Shown: one piece after another, positions 39,146-48,675 of the stretch
Layout: the number at the start of each line of letters is the position of its first letter
How positions within the stretch are numbered: position 1 is the stretch's first letter
Assembly (NCBI RefSeq): GCF_051020955.1
Contig: NC_135022.1
Coordinates: forward strand, 8,458,463 to 8,522,462
Length of the DNA stretch: 64,000 bases
Reading direction: 5' to 3'
DNA from: Megalopta genalis
Lineage: Eukaryota > Arthropoda > Insecta > Hymenoptera > Halictidae
Notes under the pieces: generated by a model
What the model was told of the DNA's origin: nothing
The model's database searches: none
Seen by the model: the letters and a program-made list of their open reading frames with translations, nothing else
Translations under genes and position numbers: made by a program

Positions 39146-41866
39146 ATGAATAGAGATACAAAAAATAAGCAGGTACCTACAGTGCCGCCTGCATCTCTCG
39201 GCCGTGCCGAGATAAGGGTGTGTCCCGGCACCCGCAATTCCTCCAAGTCGGTAGGCAACCAGGCCGACTTGGAAGTGACGGCTACTGGAAGCCAACGAGG
39301 CCAACGCCGCGACGCCGAGCAGGAGGGTTCTCCTTTCCTGCCCAGGAAAAGCCTGGCACGATCTCCGCCGTCGGGATCCCGCGATCCCGTTCGCGAGACC
39401 GGAGACGAGAGTCCCCGGACGGAGGCCGTTACGGCCTCCTCTCCGGTGCCCAATCCCCCCTCCCCTCCCTTCTTCTCCCCTCTCCCTCCTTCCTCCCTCT
39501 TTACCTTCCCTTCTTCCCCCACCCTTGGCTCCGGAAAGGGGTCAGCGGGGAGGGGGAAGATCAAGAGGAAGAGGACCGCTTTTTCGTCGCCCGAAGAAGC
39601 ACATGAATGCACGTCGGACGAATCGACGTCGGCCAGTGGTCTTGTGAGTCCCCTGCCCTGCTTGGAGACTCAAGTTAAGAAGGCGGTTGCCGGTACGCGA
39701 GCTCTCGCCAAAAAGCTAGGCGCCTCAGCCGAGCAAGAGGAGGGCACGCGTAAGCTTTTCAACACTATCATCAGGAGTCTCAACGAAGTGCAACACGCGG
39801 TCAAGGCTATGAGGAGGAACGAGCGTGCCCCTTCAACCTTAACTCCAGCCCACCGCCCTCCAACACGGAGCTCCCCAGCTCCGGACGCGAAGCCTGGAGG
39901 TCGCGGGGTTAATACGGGCACGCAGACCGAGCCTGCGACGGAGAGGATGGACACCGAGTGCATCGCCCCGCCGAGGACCAGGTCTTGTGGCACTCAGACC
40001 TGCGACCCGCAGGAGGTGGACGATCATGACGTTGCGGACTGGACGCGCGGGGCCAGGGACTGGCCATCCCTCCGAGCACTGGTGGACAGGAGGTGGGCGG
40101 AATCGTCGTTCGTGAACACGACAATTGTCGAGGGTAACCCCCTCGTTGGCTGTCCGGACGACGATCTGGCGTGCTTCGCCCCAGCTGACCTCGAGGTGGG
40201 AACGGGCCCTGCCCGCTTCCTTCTAGACCGGATACCGGGGGTTGCTGACCTGAGGACGGACCCTCCATCGGTTGGTGAGTCCACATTTCTCACCCTCAGG
40301 ACATCCATTCCGCGCCGCGATGCCCCCCCCAGAATCCGCGAGAAAAGAATATTTTTCGCGGCTGACAGGGCAACCGGGTCCAGCACCTTCGCGGCTGAAA
40401 ACGCGTACAGGGCACTCGCGCACTTAAGGGAACTGGGAGTCAAGATGGCATGCAAGTGCATAGCCATTGCCTCCCACCCCGACATTCCTTCGGAGCCTTT
40501 CCGAAAGATGCTGGAGGCGGTTTTTTCGGGAACCGGGGTTGCAATCAAGATCTGGGGGATCCCAGCCGGCCAAATGCGTCGCCCCCCCGAGCAGCCCTCC
40601 GACACGGTACTGGTGAGGGGCGAGAACCTCACGTACGCTCAGATGCTTCGGGCCGTAAAGGATAAGGTCGACATCGACGGCGCGGGGATTCTCGTCTCCG
40701 ACGTCAGGACCAGTAGGGATGGACATATGCTCATACAAGTGAGGGGCGACGGGGCGAAGGCCAGGGCCCTCAGCTCCCTGGTTAACGAAAAGGTACAAGG
40801 GCTTAGGGCGTCGGTCGGGGTGGGAAGGGGCCCTCTCCGCACCTTGCACCTCCGCCGTGTCGAAGGCGACGCGACCGTCGACGACATAAAGGCGGCTATT
40901 CACAGGAGGCTGCCCGAATTTCCATCTGACAGCTACAAGATACGCGCTCTCCGGCCGGCGTTTGCTGGGAGGCAGAATGCATCTATTCTGGCTCCCGCGT
41001 CGGTGGCGGCGCGTATCCTCGCCCTCAGCCCGCTACGCGTGGGCTGGAGCTGCTGTCTGGTAACTGAGCGCGAGGAAATCCTCCAGTGCTTCAGGTGCCG
41101 GGGATACGGACATCGGGCCGCTGATTGTAAAGGGCCAGACCGTACAAAGGTCTGCCGCAAATGCGGCGCTGATGATCACCGGGCGGGCGAGTGTAGGGGG
41201 CGCGAGAGGTGCGTGGTCTGCGACCAGGACGGGCACCGGGACGGGGGTCTCAGATGTCCTGCCTACCGCAGGGCCCTTGAAGAGGCCAGGAGCAAGGGGG
41301 GGAAGCCTCCTTCTATCGAACGACGTCCGAAAATAACGCCGCGAGCGCGAGCCTCTCCCCCTTCGGTTGAAAAGGGGATTGGCTCGTCCGCGGTGCGTAA
41401 TCATAATATAACACCTGAGCAGTCTGCTCGTCGGAATGAAGCAGGCATTAGTTCTGGGGGCGGTGGTACGCGCGCGGGTGGATGTCCGCAGCCTGCACCG
41501 CGCGGTGCATCGGCCGGGGGGGTACCCCCTGTGCCAAGTAGCGCGTCGCCAACGCGCAGCGATGTCTGCGCAGACCAGTGCGCAGACTCGGCCCTTCGCC
41601 GCGAGCCGTGCCGGAAAGAGCCGAAGCTCAGGCTGAAGAGAGTGCCGGCTCAGGGACGCGCGGGGGGAGACGGGCTGACGAGTCCGAATGACGTCGTCTT
41701 GCGTCCGCGCAGCACGGAACGCGCAGGCGGCGGCGCAGGCGCGGCCGAGCTGGGCGAAATTACACGACAGGAGCCGAGCGGCTCAACAAGCACTGCGGAG
41801 CAGGGACGTGCGGAGAGGGACGGCCCTCTCCGTCAAAATATAGAAAGTAAGGCTGACGTCACGTAA
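39146..41866 (+). CDS. ORF1 of family B: Gag-like protein with three zinc knuckles (906 aa)
   Basis: RNA-binding structural protein. It has a Pro/Ser-rich N terminus, a basic NLS-like KRKR followed by an acidic/serine cluster (about residues 140-165), and a segment with CFAPADL and GTQTCDP that recurs in family C. The central domain at about 486-647 (DTVLVRGENLTYAQML onward) is alignable with A and C. Knuckles: C648-C651-H656-C661, C670-C673-H678-C683, C689-C692-H697-C704. The Ala/Gly/Arg-rich tail is probably disordered. The start is the first ATG after an AT-rich leader; ATG has A at -3. The stop is 367 nt before ORF2. Confidence 0.92.
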   Translation: MNRDTKNKQVPTVPPASLGRAEIRVCPGTRNSSKSVGNQADLEVTATGSQRGQRRDAEQEGSPFLPRKSLARSPPSGSRDPVRETGDESPRTEAVTASSPVPNPPSPPFFSPLPPSSLFTFPSSPTLGSGKGSAGRGKIKRKRTAFSSPEEAHECTSDESTSASGLVSPLPCLETQVKKAVAGTRALAKKLGASAEQEEGTRKLFNTIIRSLNEVQHAVKAMRRNERAPSTLTPAHRPPTRSSPAPDAKPGGRGVNTGTQTEPATERMDTECIAPPRTRSCGTQTCDPQEVDDHDVADWTRGARDWPSLRALVDRRWAESSFVNTTIVEGNPLVGCPDDDLACFAPADLEVGTGPARFLLDRIPGVADLRTDPPSVGESTFLTLRTSIPRRDAPPRIREKRIFFAADRATGSSTFAAENAYRALAHLRELGVKMACKCIAIASHPDIPSEPFRKMLEAVFSGTGVAIKIWGIPAGQMRRPPEQPSDTVLVRGENLTYAQMLRAVKDKVDIDGAGILVSDVRTSRDGHMLIQVRGDGAKARALSSLVNEKVQGLRASVGVGRGPLRTLHLRRVEGDATVDDIKAAIHRRLPEFPSDSYKIRALRPAFAGRQNASILAPASVAARILALSPLRVGWSCCLVTEREEILQCFRCRGYGHRAADCKGPDRTKVCRKCGADDHRAGECRGRERCVVCDQDGHRDGGLRCPAYRRALEEARSKGGKPPSIERRPKITPRARASPPSVEKGIGSSAVRNHNITPEQSARRNEAGISSGGGGTRAGGCPQPAPRGASAGGVPPVPSSASPTRSDVCADQCADSALRREPCRKEPKLRLKRVPAQGRAGGDGLTSPNDVVLRPRSTERAGGGAGAAELGEITRQEPSGSTSTAEQGRAERDGPLRQNIESKADVT

Positions 41867-42233
41867 CGTCTGTTTCGATACGCGACTGACACGCACGGTT
41901 TTTTGTGCAAGAGTTTTTGTGCGAGGTACATTTCTTGTCGGCCTACTTCTTAAACTTTTTCTTTTCTTACAGTTCTTTTCTTTTGTTATAACGTTAGCTT
42001 ATCGGTCGTTAACCGATAAGTTTTGAAATTTAATTTAATTAATTTTATTAGTGAAGTGCAGTGTGTGGGTGTAACGGCAACGCTGAGCTTAACATTGCTG
42101 CACGGAATTTACTGTTTGGTCACCGGAATACCTTCGCTTCGATTTTAGCAGAGCGCAAACATCTCGCCGACGGTAAATCCCATATTTACTCTCAATTTTC
42201 GATTTTCACGAGACGTTTTACTAGTGCGGCGCA
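41867..42233 (+). promoter_or_regulatory. AU-rich intercistronic spacer of family B
   Basis: Strikingly AT-rich beside its GC-rich ORFs. It contains a polypyrimidine tract ending TTCTTACAG (near 41963-41972) that resembles a 3' splice acceptor, and a perfect 9-bp hairpin CTTATCGGT/ACCGATAAG with a 5-nt loop (41998-42020). Either an internal ribosome entry element or a splice acceptor that brings ORF2 near a cap could serve here; neither is shown. Confidence 0.5.
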
Positions 42234-45200
42234 ATGGCTAATATGGCCAGTTTACAGAGTATCCGGCTGGGGGGTCTCAATGTTCTCCAGATAAACCTGC
42301 ATAGGTGTCGGCTAGCCCACGATTTGCTGCAGCAGGCTGTGCGTGAGCTCGAGGTCGACGTTGTCCTCGTGTCGGAGCCCTGGACCGTTCCAGGTGACTG
42401 GCACAGGGATGAAACCGGAAAGGCGGCCGTCTGGGTCACGGGGAGGGGCGCTGCGGGGGCGGGGGTTAGGCCCGTGGGGGCCGTTCGGGGGGCGGTGGCG
42501 GTCGGCGTGGGTGACCTCACCCTCGTTGGCTGCTATTTCTCCCCGAATATTCCTCTCTCTGAATTCGGTGCCCTTCTCTGTGATCTTGAGGCTCTAATTG
42601 GAAATATCCCTCTGGGCCAGATTGCGGTGGGCGGGGACTTCAACGCGAAGTCCCCGGCCTGGGGATCGGTCTGCTCCGATGCAAGGGGGCACGCCGTCCT
42701 CGAGCTCATAAATAAGATGGGCCTCGTCCCGGTAAAGAGTACCGGGTCTTTCACTTTTGAGAGGGGGAGCCAGCGCTCCCTCATCGATTTTATGTTCTGT
42801 GGCGGCGGCGCCTATGCCAGGTTGATGGAGAGCAGGATCCTCGACATTGAGACTGCCTCCGACCACCGGTACATTCTACACAAGTTTGGTGGGTGCGCGG
42901 CCGGGCGGGGACCGCATCTCGGCCCACCGCGCCGGAGCATCGACACCAGGAAATTCTTGGAATTATATTGCAGGTATGCGCATGAAGCTAACCCTCTCAG
43001 TATTGTTACTGTTGAGGACGTGGACGCGTACATAGACATGATTGTCGACCTGGCCGGACGAGCGTCTCGCACCCTCCACCCCGGGCTGCGCGATAAGCGT
43101 CCCGTGTGGTGGTGGAGTAGCGAGATCGCGACGGCCAGGAAAATGGTTTGTAAGGCCAGGCGAAGCCTGCAGAGGGCCAGGCGCGGTCCGGACGCCGGGG
43201 CCCTGGAAGTTCGTATCTCGGCGTATAAAGTCCTTAAAAAGGACCTGGCACGCTCTATAGCGATTGCCAAGTCCGCCGCGTGGAAAAAGTTTACTGATAG
43301 CGTGGAGGCTGATGTGTGGGGCCGGCCGTACCTGTGGGTCGGCGGCAGGGTCAAGGGACGCTCTCCGCCAGCATCCCTTAGTGCCGGCGAGGTGGCGGAC
43401 GTCGTCCGCAAGCTTTTTGTAACGGAGCCTCCTAGTGGGGCTCCTTTCCCTCGAATTGAGGAGTTTATATCAGAGTGCCCTGCCTCTTCTAGGCAGTTTT
43501 TTACAGAGGACGAGGTCGAGGCGGCCATCAAAAAGGTCAAGAGGAAGGCGGCCGGCGTCGACGGCATAGCGTCCTCCGTGGTCTGGGCTCTTGGGAGAGA
43601 GGCGCTCAGCCACGTCGCCCACCTTTTCAACACATGCCTCGAATTGGGATATTTCCCGGAGGCGTGGAAGGTGGGCCGGCTGGTGTTGATCCCTAAGAAG
43701 CCTGGACCCGGGGGCGTGGTGTCGTGGCGCCCGCTTTGCCTTCTCTCGAACTTCTCCAAGGCGTTTGAGTATTGTCTCAAGGAGCGCCTGGCGTCCGTGG
43801 TGGCCTTCGCAGGCAATCAATTTGGCTTTGTCAAGCGCAAAAGCACGGTCGATGCCATGTGTCGCCTCATCGACACATGGGACGCTGCCAAGCGTACAGG
43901 ATTGCATTGCGTAATGGTTGCCTTGGACGTCAGGAATGCCTTTAACACCGTAAGGTGGGACGGTATTTTGGGCGCCTTGGCGGGGAAAGGGGTCTCGGCT
44001 CCGCTGTTGCGCGTGCTGAGTAGCTATCTCAGCGGGCGCGTGGTGGAGGCGACGACCCCGTCAGGACCTGAGCGTTTTCCAGTTCATGCCGGGGTGCCTC
44101 AGGGCTCCGTTCTCGGCCCCTGGTTCTGGAACGCCCAATACGATGGCCTCCTCGAGATGCCTCTTCCCAGGCACTGTAGTCTAATAGGATTTGCGGACGA
44201 CGTCGCCCTGCTCGTCGGCGCGCGCAGTGCCGATCGCGTGGTTGCGTTGGCCGAGCAAACGCTCGCCCGCATCCGCGCGTGGTTCAGGGACAACCATCTA
44301 GAGCTGGCGGAGGAGAAGACCGAGGTCCTGCACCTGACCAGCAGGAAGGCTCCGGGGCCCCTCCAGCTGGCCCTCGGTTCGGCGTCCCTTCGAGGCGGCG
44401 GATGCGTGCGCTACCTTGGACTGCTGATCGAGGGAAATCAGTGTTTTCGTGCACATGTCAGGCGAAGCTGCGAGAAGGCAGCCAAGTACGCGGGCCTGCT
44501 AGCCCGAATCCTTCCCAATATCCGGGGCGGGGGCTACTGGGCTCGGCTGCTCTATTATAGGGTGGTCGAGTCGGTGGTCCTCTACGCGGCCCCTGCTTGG
44601 GCGCACGTGGCGTCGAGGTGCGGCAACGATAAGGCCATTAACGCGGTCCAGCGTTCGATCCTGGCCCGAGTGGCCAGGTCGTACAGGACCGTGTCCCTCG
44701 ACGCCGTTTGTGTTCTGGCGGGCGTGCCGCCTCTGGTGTTGGTGGCGGAGGAAAGGCTTCGCATTTTTCGCAGGCTGTCCACCCTCGACCGGGGCTCGGA
44801 GGGCTTCGTGTCGGAGGCTGGGCGGGTTAAGGCTGAGGAAAGGCTTGTCACGTTACAGCGTTGGCAAGACAGATGGGATGCTGCAAAGCATGGACGCTGG
44901 ACCCACCGCTTGATTCCCGTTATCAGCGAGTGGGTCCAGTGGGGCCCTAAAATTCTCAGTTTTCACCTGACCCAGTTCATCACCGGGCACGGATGCTTCT
45001 CTGAGTATCAGTCGAGGATGGGCTTTTTGTCGAGTGATCTCTGCCTGGCATGTGGGCGTGGGCCTGATGGCCCCGTTCATGCGTTCTTGGAGTGCGGGCG
45101 TTTTGCTGCCGAGAGGGGCGCCGCCGAGGGTTCGATGGGAACAACTATCGGCCTCGGCAATTTTATGGCGCTTTTAAAAAACGACACCACCAGGACAACT

Positions 45201-45320
45201 CTCGTTCGCTACATCACCGGTGTTGCCAAGCAACGAGAAGAGCTTGACCGGATAGAAAAGCGACGGCACCGTAGGATGCAAAGCATCAGACAGAGACACA
45301 AGCCTCAGCCTTTAGGCTAG
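42234..45320 (+). CDS. ORF2 of family B: endonuclease-reverse transcriptase (1028 aa)
   Basis: AP-type endonuclease at residues 1-215 (E48, GDFNAK 134-139, SDH 209-211). Reverse transcriptase motif A D565 (ALDVRNAFN), motif B GVPQGSVLGP. Motif C is FADD (653-656) rather than YADD, a variant that keeps both catalytic aspartates. C-terminal CCHC (C-x2-C-x8-H-x4-C) starts at C937. Met1 and Met4 are both possible starts. It would nick the telomeric repeat at GGTTA^TGTC and prime cDNA there. Confidence 0.95.
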   Translation: MANMASLQSIRLGGLNVLQINLHRCRLAHDLLQQAVRELEVDVVLVSEPWTVPGDWHRDETGKAAVWVTGRGAAGAGVRPVGAVRGAVAVGVGDLTLVGCYFSPNIPLSEFGALLCDLEALIGNIPLGQIAVGGDFNAKSPAWGSVCSDARGHAVLELINKMGLVPVKSTGSFTFERGSQRSLIDFMFCGGGAYARLMESRILDIETASDHRYILHKFGGCAAGRGPHLGPPRRSIDTRKFLELYCRYAHEANPLSIVTVEDVDAYIDMIVDLAGRASRTLHPGLRDKRPVWWWSSEIATARKMVCKARRSLQRARRGPDAGALEVRISAYKVLKKDLARSIAIAKSAAWKKFTDSVEADVWGRPYLWVGGRVKGRSPPASLSAGEVADVVRKLFVTEPPSGAPFPRIEEFISECPASSRQFFTEDEVEAAIKKVKRKAAGVDGIASSVVWALGREALSHVAHLFNTCLELGYFPEAWKVGRLVLIPKKPGPGGVVSWRPLCLLSNFSKAFEYCLKERLASVVAFAGNQFGFVKRKSTVDAMCRLIDTWDAAKRTGLHCVMVALDVRNAFNTVRWDGILGALAGKGVSAPLLRVLSSYLSGRVVEATTPSGPERFPVHAGVPQGSVLGPWFWNAQYDGLLEMPLPRHCSLIGFADDVALLVGARSADRVVALAEQTLARIRAWFRDNHLELAEEKTEVLHLTSRKAPGPLQLALGSASLRGGGCVRYLGLLIEGNQCFRAHVRRSCEKAAKYAGLLARILPNIRGGGYWARLLYYRVVESVVLYAAPAWAHVASRCGNDKAINAVQRSILARVARSYRTVSLDAVCVLAGVPPLVLVAEERLRIFRRLSTLDRGSEGFVSEAGRVKAEERLVTLQRWQDRWDAAKHGRWTHRLIPVISEWVQWGPKILSFHLTQFITGHGCFSEYQSRMGFLSSDLCLACGRGPDGPVHAFLECGRFAAERGAAEGSMGTTIGLGNFMALLKNDTTRTTLVRYITGVAKQREELDRIEKRRHRRMQSIRQRHKPQPLG

Positions 45321-45648
45321 GCGTTTATATTTTACTTATTTTATTTTAAATTGCTTATTATTATTATTATTTTTATTCTAGGTTTAATTCTTGACCCTGC
45401 TTTTTTGACTCTAGGTGTAGTATAGGCTTACCGTGGCCTTAGTTAAACGGTTTTTGACTCTTGATCCAGACACCCACCGTGCAGGAATCCCGAGAGGGGA
45501 CGCCGCGGTGGGTGTTCTGCGCAAAGGCTGAAGCCTGAGGAGGGGTTTAGTGGGTATACCAGGCATTGCACCTTTTTCGCCAGGGAGTCCCACACTCCCG
45601 CCCACCAACATCCAGGGGCGGCGTGCGCAAAGCATTCCCCTCCTCCTG
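45321..45648 (+). promoter_or_regulatory. 3' UTR of family B
   Basis: AT-rich start, then a perfect 10-bp hairpin ACACCCACCG (45470-45479) with CGGTGGGTGT (45506-45515). Next is the cross-family hairpin GGGTTTAGTGGG/CCCACACTCCC (45544-45599), whose apical part GGC-ATTGCACC...-GCC resembles family C. The terminal motif is GCATTCCCCTCC. Confidence 0.75.
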
Positions 45649-45687
<39 letters not shown>

Positions 45688-45689
<2 letters not shown>

Positions 45690-45768
45690 TCAAGGTTATG
45701 TCAAGGTTATGTCAAGGTTATGTCAAGGTTATGTCAAGGTTATGTCAAGGTTATGTCAAGGTTATGTC
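45688..45768 (+). repeat. Telomeric array between B and C (81 nt)
   Basis: Seven perfect TGTCAAGGTTA units plus TGTC. The phase is shifted relative to arrays that follow family A elements. Confidence 0.97.
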
Positions 45769-45915
45769 CCCCTATGTGGTCGCCACCTTGTCGTGGTATA
45801 GGGGCTTAAGTAACTGTGATGAAGACTGGAGCGATGCCGGCGGGAACTTCGGTTCCTGGCAGGGCCTCCCTTGCCGGTAAGGTCCAGTCGGAGCGGTGAA
45901 AACTAAGCGCGGCCA
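45769..45915 (+). ncRNA. Candidate HDV-like ribozyme of family C
   Basis: P1 CCCCTAT 45769-45775 with ATAGGGG 45798-45804. P2 TGGTCG 45777-45782 with CGGCCA 45910-45915 (one G-U). P3 ACC 45785-45787 with GGT 45795-45797 around the L3 TTGTCGT, identical to family A. P4 GACTGGA 45824-45830 with TCCAGTC 45883-45889. J4/2 CTAA 45903-45906, candidate catalytic C45903. P1, P2 and P4 have different sequences from family A but stay paired. Cleavage before 45769 would leave the telomeric GGTTATGTC upstream. Confidence 0.8.
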
Positions 45916-45931
45916 ACACACATAAACTAAC

Positions 45932-48640
45932 ATGGAGATGTCTAAAACGACTTATTCATTTACTGCTCAGGGGGCTTCGGAACCCCCAGAGCCCGTTGTG
46001 GACGGGTGTGGGCGAGCAGGCCCCGCGCAACGGTCATCCGACGACTGCTCATCGGGTAGGGTGGAACCCCTGGCTCTCCCGATTGAAACAACTACAGGGA
46101 AGAAACATGGGATGGACACAAAGAGTGCCTGCCCCAAGGAACAGACAGTCAGCAGAGACGCCCGAGTGAATCTTACCAGGATTGACTTGGAGACCATCGC
46201 TTCGGTGAGAAGCAACGAGGGACACAAGCCACCAGGGAGACCAGGATGTGGGGATTCCGGAGTGGCCACCGTCCTTCCTGCAAACAAACCCGACGGCGTC
46301 GGAGAAGCACGGCGCACCGCTGGGAAGAAGGTGAGCCACGGAGAAGGGGAGAAGGCGGAATTCAAACCCCCCTACCCTCCCACCAAGAGAATTCCAAGGA
46401 CTTCGCCGTCCGACACGCGACAGCGCTCGTTGTCGCTGACGGATATTGCGCGGACGACGGGGAAGTACGAAGAGGATGGGACCCCTCGGTGCACTGAACA
46501 CGAGCCGACACGGGTACAAAAGAGGAAAAGGCTGGTTAACTTGTCGGACCACAGTGAAGAAGAAAACTCTGACACAGCCTGTGCACCGAACGACCTGATG
46601 CGGGGCATTACAGACCAACTCAGGAAACTGATATCCTGCACCAGAGCAGTACAGGCGTACTGCAGATCACAACCTGGTATTGACCCGAGTTTATCGCAGC
46701 TGGTTGCCTCGCTGGTGAGCGAAACCAACTCGCTGAAAAGGACCACGAAGGAGGCCATCACCGGAGGGACTCACAAACATCGTAAAGGGAACGATAGCAC
46801 AATCGATGTCCTCCAAACCACCGAATATCTGACGCGTAAAACGCATAAAACGCTCAGAACAATGGGGACGCAAACCGCGGACCCGGAGGCAGTGGACCCT
46901 GGGGAGGTCACAAGATATGCGCAGAGGGAATTAAGCTCGGAAGAGCTCCGAGAGGTCACGAGTCGTAGTTGGGCCGCCGACGCCTACACTATCACCAGGA
47001 CCGCTGAAGCCGACACCCCACCGAGGGACGCCAGTGGTGTGGCGTGCTTCGCCCCGGCGGACCTACAACCCGCCGATGGGGGGGCACGCGAAATCCTGAA
47101 CAGAGTGACGTGCCTGGAAGACATTCTGGTGCAGGAGACCCGCAGGGGAGAGGTGGCTTACCTGCAAACCACCACCACGATTCCGGACAGGAGAGGAGGC
47201 AACACCACTCCAAAGACCAGAAAGAAGACCCTTTACTTCCTAATACACAAGGACGACGCTAAGGGCGAGGTGAATGAGCACACCGTCTATCAGTGCGTCA
47301 GAAGCCTGGCGCAGCTAACCGCGAACTCCTCGATGACGGGGGACATTGCGCTGGTCTGCCCCAGTGGGACTAGCATGGACAACGTCAGGAAGATAGTAGA
47401 GCTGGCAGCCCCTCTGAGCAAGACGACGTTCTGCCTTTATCCTAACAAGGGAGGATCGGCGGAGAAGAGGGCAAGAGGTTCTGACGGCGGCCATAAACCG
47501 GCAAAAGAGACGGTGACCATATCCGGCAATGGTCAGACATACGCGGATATACTACGCGCAGTCAAGAAGAACGTGGACGTGGGCCGAGAGGATATAAGCA
47601 TAGCTGCCGTCAGAGCAAATAAAAAAGGAGACCTCGTGATTTCGGTCAGGGGTAACAGAGGCAAAGCAACTGGCTTCACTGCACTAGTGAACCAGAAGAT
47701 TCCAGATGTCAGGGCGAAGGTGTCGACCCGGAACACCAAGGCACTACACCTCAAGGGACTGGATGGGGATGCCACCCGTGAAGATATCCTAGGGACACTC
47801 GCTAAAGTAATAGGGACCAAAATGGACGCGCAGGAACTGCAAGTGAAGGCCCTAAGGCCGGGGCATGCAGGGAGCCAGAACGCCACAATAATAACCACAG
47901 CCGAGATCGCCAAAAGGCTACTGGAAGTAAAGCGCTTCAGGGTAGGGTGGGGTCACTGCCGTGTGGTGGAACGCGTTGAGGTAACCCAATGTTTCAGGTG
48001 CCGTGAATTCGGACACCGCAGCACGACGTGCAGCAACGAGGACCGATCGAAGTGCTGTCACAGATGCGGAGAACGTGGCCATGAGAGAAAAGGCTGCACC
48101 AAGGAGGAGAAATGCGTGATCTGCGGCACGCTAGGTCATACAGCAGGGGGGCGAAACTGCCCAGCATACAGCAGGGCACTAGCGGAGGCACGGGAGAAAC
48201 ACAAAAAGGCCAAAGGAACCAAGGAGCAACCGCCTACTGACGGTGCCAGGAAGAACACCAGGAAACCAAAGGCGGCAAAGGCGAATAGTGGGAATAAAAC
48301 AGTGGACCCGAGGAGCGGAGGAAAGAATGGCGGCGGACGAGACTCGGATGCAACAAGAGCTAACGAGAGCGATCCGCCGACAACCCGCATGGAAATAGAC
48401 CAGGACCCCGTGCCGACTGCAGCTAATCCGGACCATGGGATAAACAGGAAAGCTGGGGGAAGGGTAACGCTGATCGCCAAAAGCGTCGCAGAAATGTATG
48501 AGGAAGGTTCTCCCGGGACACGAACAACCTCTGGAGGGGAAGATCTGACCACAGAGCCAAGAGAAACCAGGACAACAACGACGACAGGGAGTAGAGCCTC
48601 CCTGCAAGCGCCTCAGGACACCACCACGCAACAACAATAA
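45932..48640 (+). CDS. ORF1 of family C: Gag-like protein with three zinc knuckles (902 aa)
   Basis: The ATG lies only 16 nt after the ribozyme-like fold. The N-terminal half is hydrophilic and low in complexity, with the NLS-like QKRKRLVNLS followed by HSEEENSD (about 190-210). CFAPADL and GTQTADPEAVD match family B. The central domain is at about 526-686 (ETVTISGNGQTYADIL onward). Knuckles: C687-C690-H695-C700, C709-C712-H717-C722, C728-C731-H736-C743. The Thr/Gln-rich tail is probably disordered. Expected to package element RNA and target telomeres. Confidence 0.92.
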   Translation: MEMSKTTYSFTAQGASEPPEPVVDGCGRAGPAQRSSDDCSSGRVEPLALPIETTTGKKHGMDTKSACPKEQTVSRDARVNLTRIDLETIASVRSNEGHKPPGRPGCGDSGVATVLPANKPDGVGEARRTAGKKVSHGEGEKAEFKPPYPPTKRIPRTSPSDTRQRSLSLTDIARTTGKYEEDGTPRCTEHEPTRVQKRKRLVNLSDHSEEENSDTACAPNDLMRGITDQLRKLISCTRAVQAYCRSQPGIDPSLSQLVASLVSETNSLKRTTKEAITGGTHKHRKGNDSTIDVLQTTEYLTRKTHKTLRTMGTQTADPEAVDPGEVTRYAQRELSSEELREVTSRSWAADAYTITRTAEADTPPRDASGVACFAPADLQPADGGAREILNRVTCLEDILVQETRRGEVAYLQTTTTIPDRRGGNTTPKTRKKTLYFLIHKDDAKGEVNEHTVYQCVRSLAQLTANSSMTGDIALVCPSGTSMDNVRKIVELAAPLSKTTFCLYPNKGGSAEKRARGSDGGHKPAKETVTISGNGQTYADILRAVKKNVDVGREDISIAAVRANKKGDLVISVRGNRGKATGFTALVNQKIPDVRAKVSTRNTKALHLKGLDGDATREDILGTLAKVIGTKMDAQELQVKALRPGHAGSQNATIITTAEIAKRLLEVKRFRVGWGHCRVVERVEVTQCFRCREFGHRSTTCSNEDRSKCCHRCGERGHERKGCTKEEKCVICGTLGHTAGGRNCPAYSRALAEAREKHKKAKGTKEQPPTDGARKNTRKPKAAKANSGNKTVDPRSGGKNGGGRDSDATRANESDPPTTRMEIDQDPVPTAANPDHGINRKAGGRVTLIAKSVAEMYEEGSPGTRTTSGGEDLTTEPRETRTTTTTGSRASLQAPQDTTTQQQ

Positions 48641-48675
48641 CACTACAATAACAACAACAATAACTAGCACAATCA
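48641..48675 (+). promoter_or_regulatory. Short CAA-rich intercistronic spacer of family C
   Basis: These 35 nt are almost only A and C with a few T (ACAATAACAACAAC), followed by in-frame and out-of-frame TAA/TAG. Such unstructured RNA suits reinitiation or scanning to the ORF2 ATG at 48676. It is unlike the UAAUG overlap of family A. Confidence 0.5.

Larger units (their letters stand above)
38303..45687 (+). mobile_element. Family B telomere-specific non-LTR retrotransposon (full length, about 7.4 kb)
   Basis: 843-nt 5' UTR, ORF1, 367-nt spacer, ORF2, 328-nt 3' UTR, and poly(A) 45649-45687 (39 nt). The upstream flank ends GGTTATGT and the downstream flank starts TGTCAAGG, so the target-site duplication is TGT (or ATGT). 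This is a different phase of the repeat from family A. ORF proteins are clearly closer to family C than to A. It may belong to the TRAS group, but that needs a phylogeny. Confidence 0.93.
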
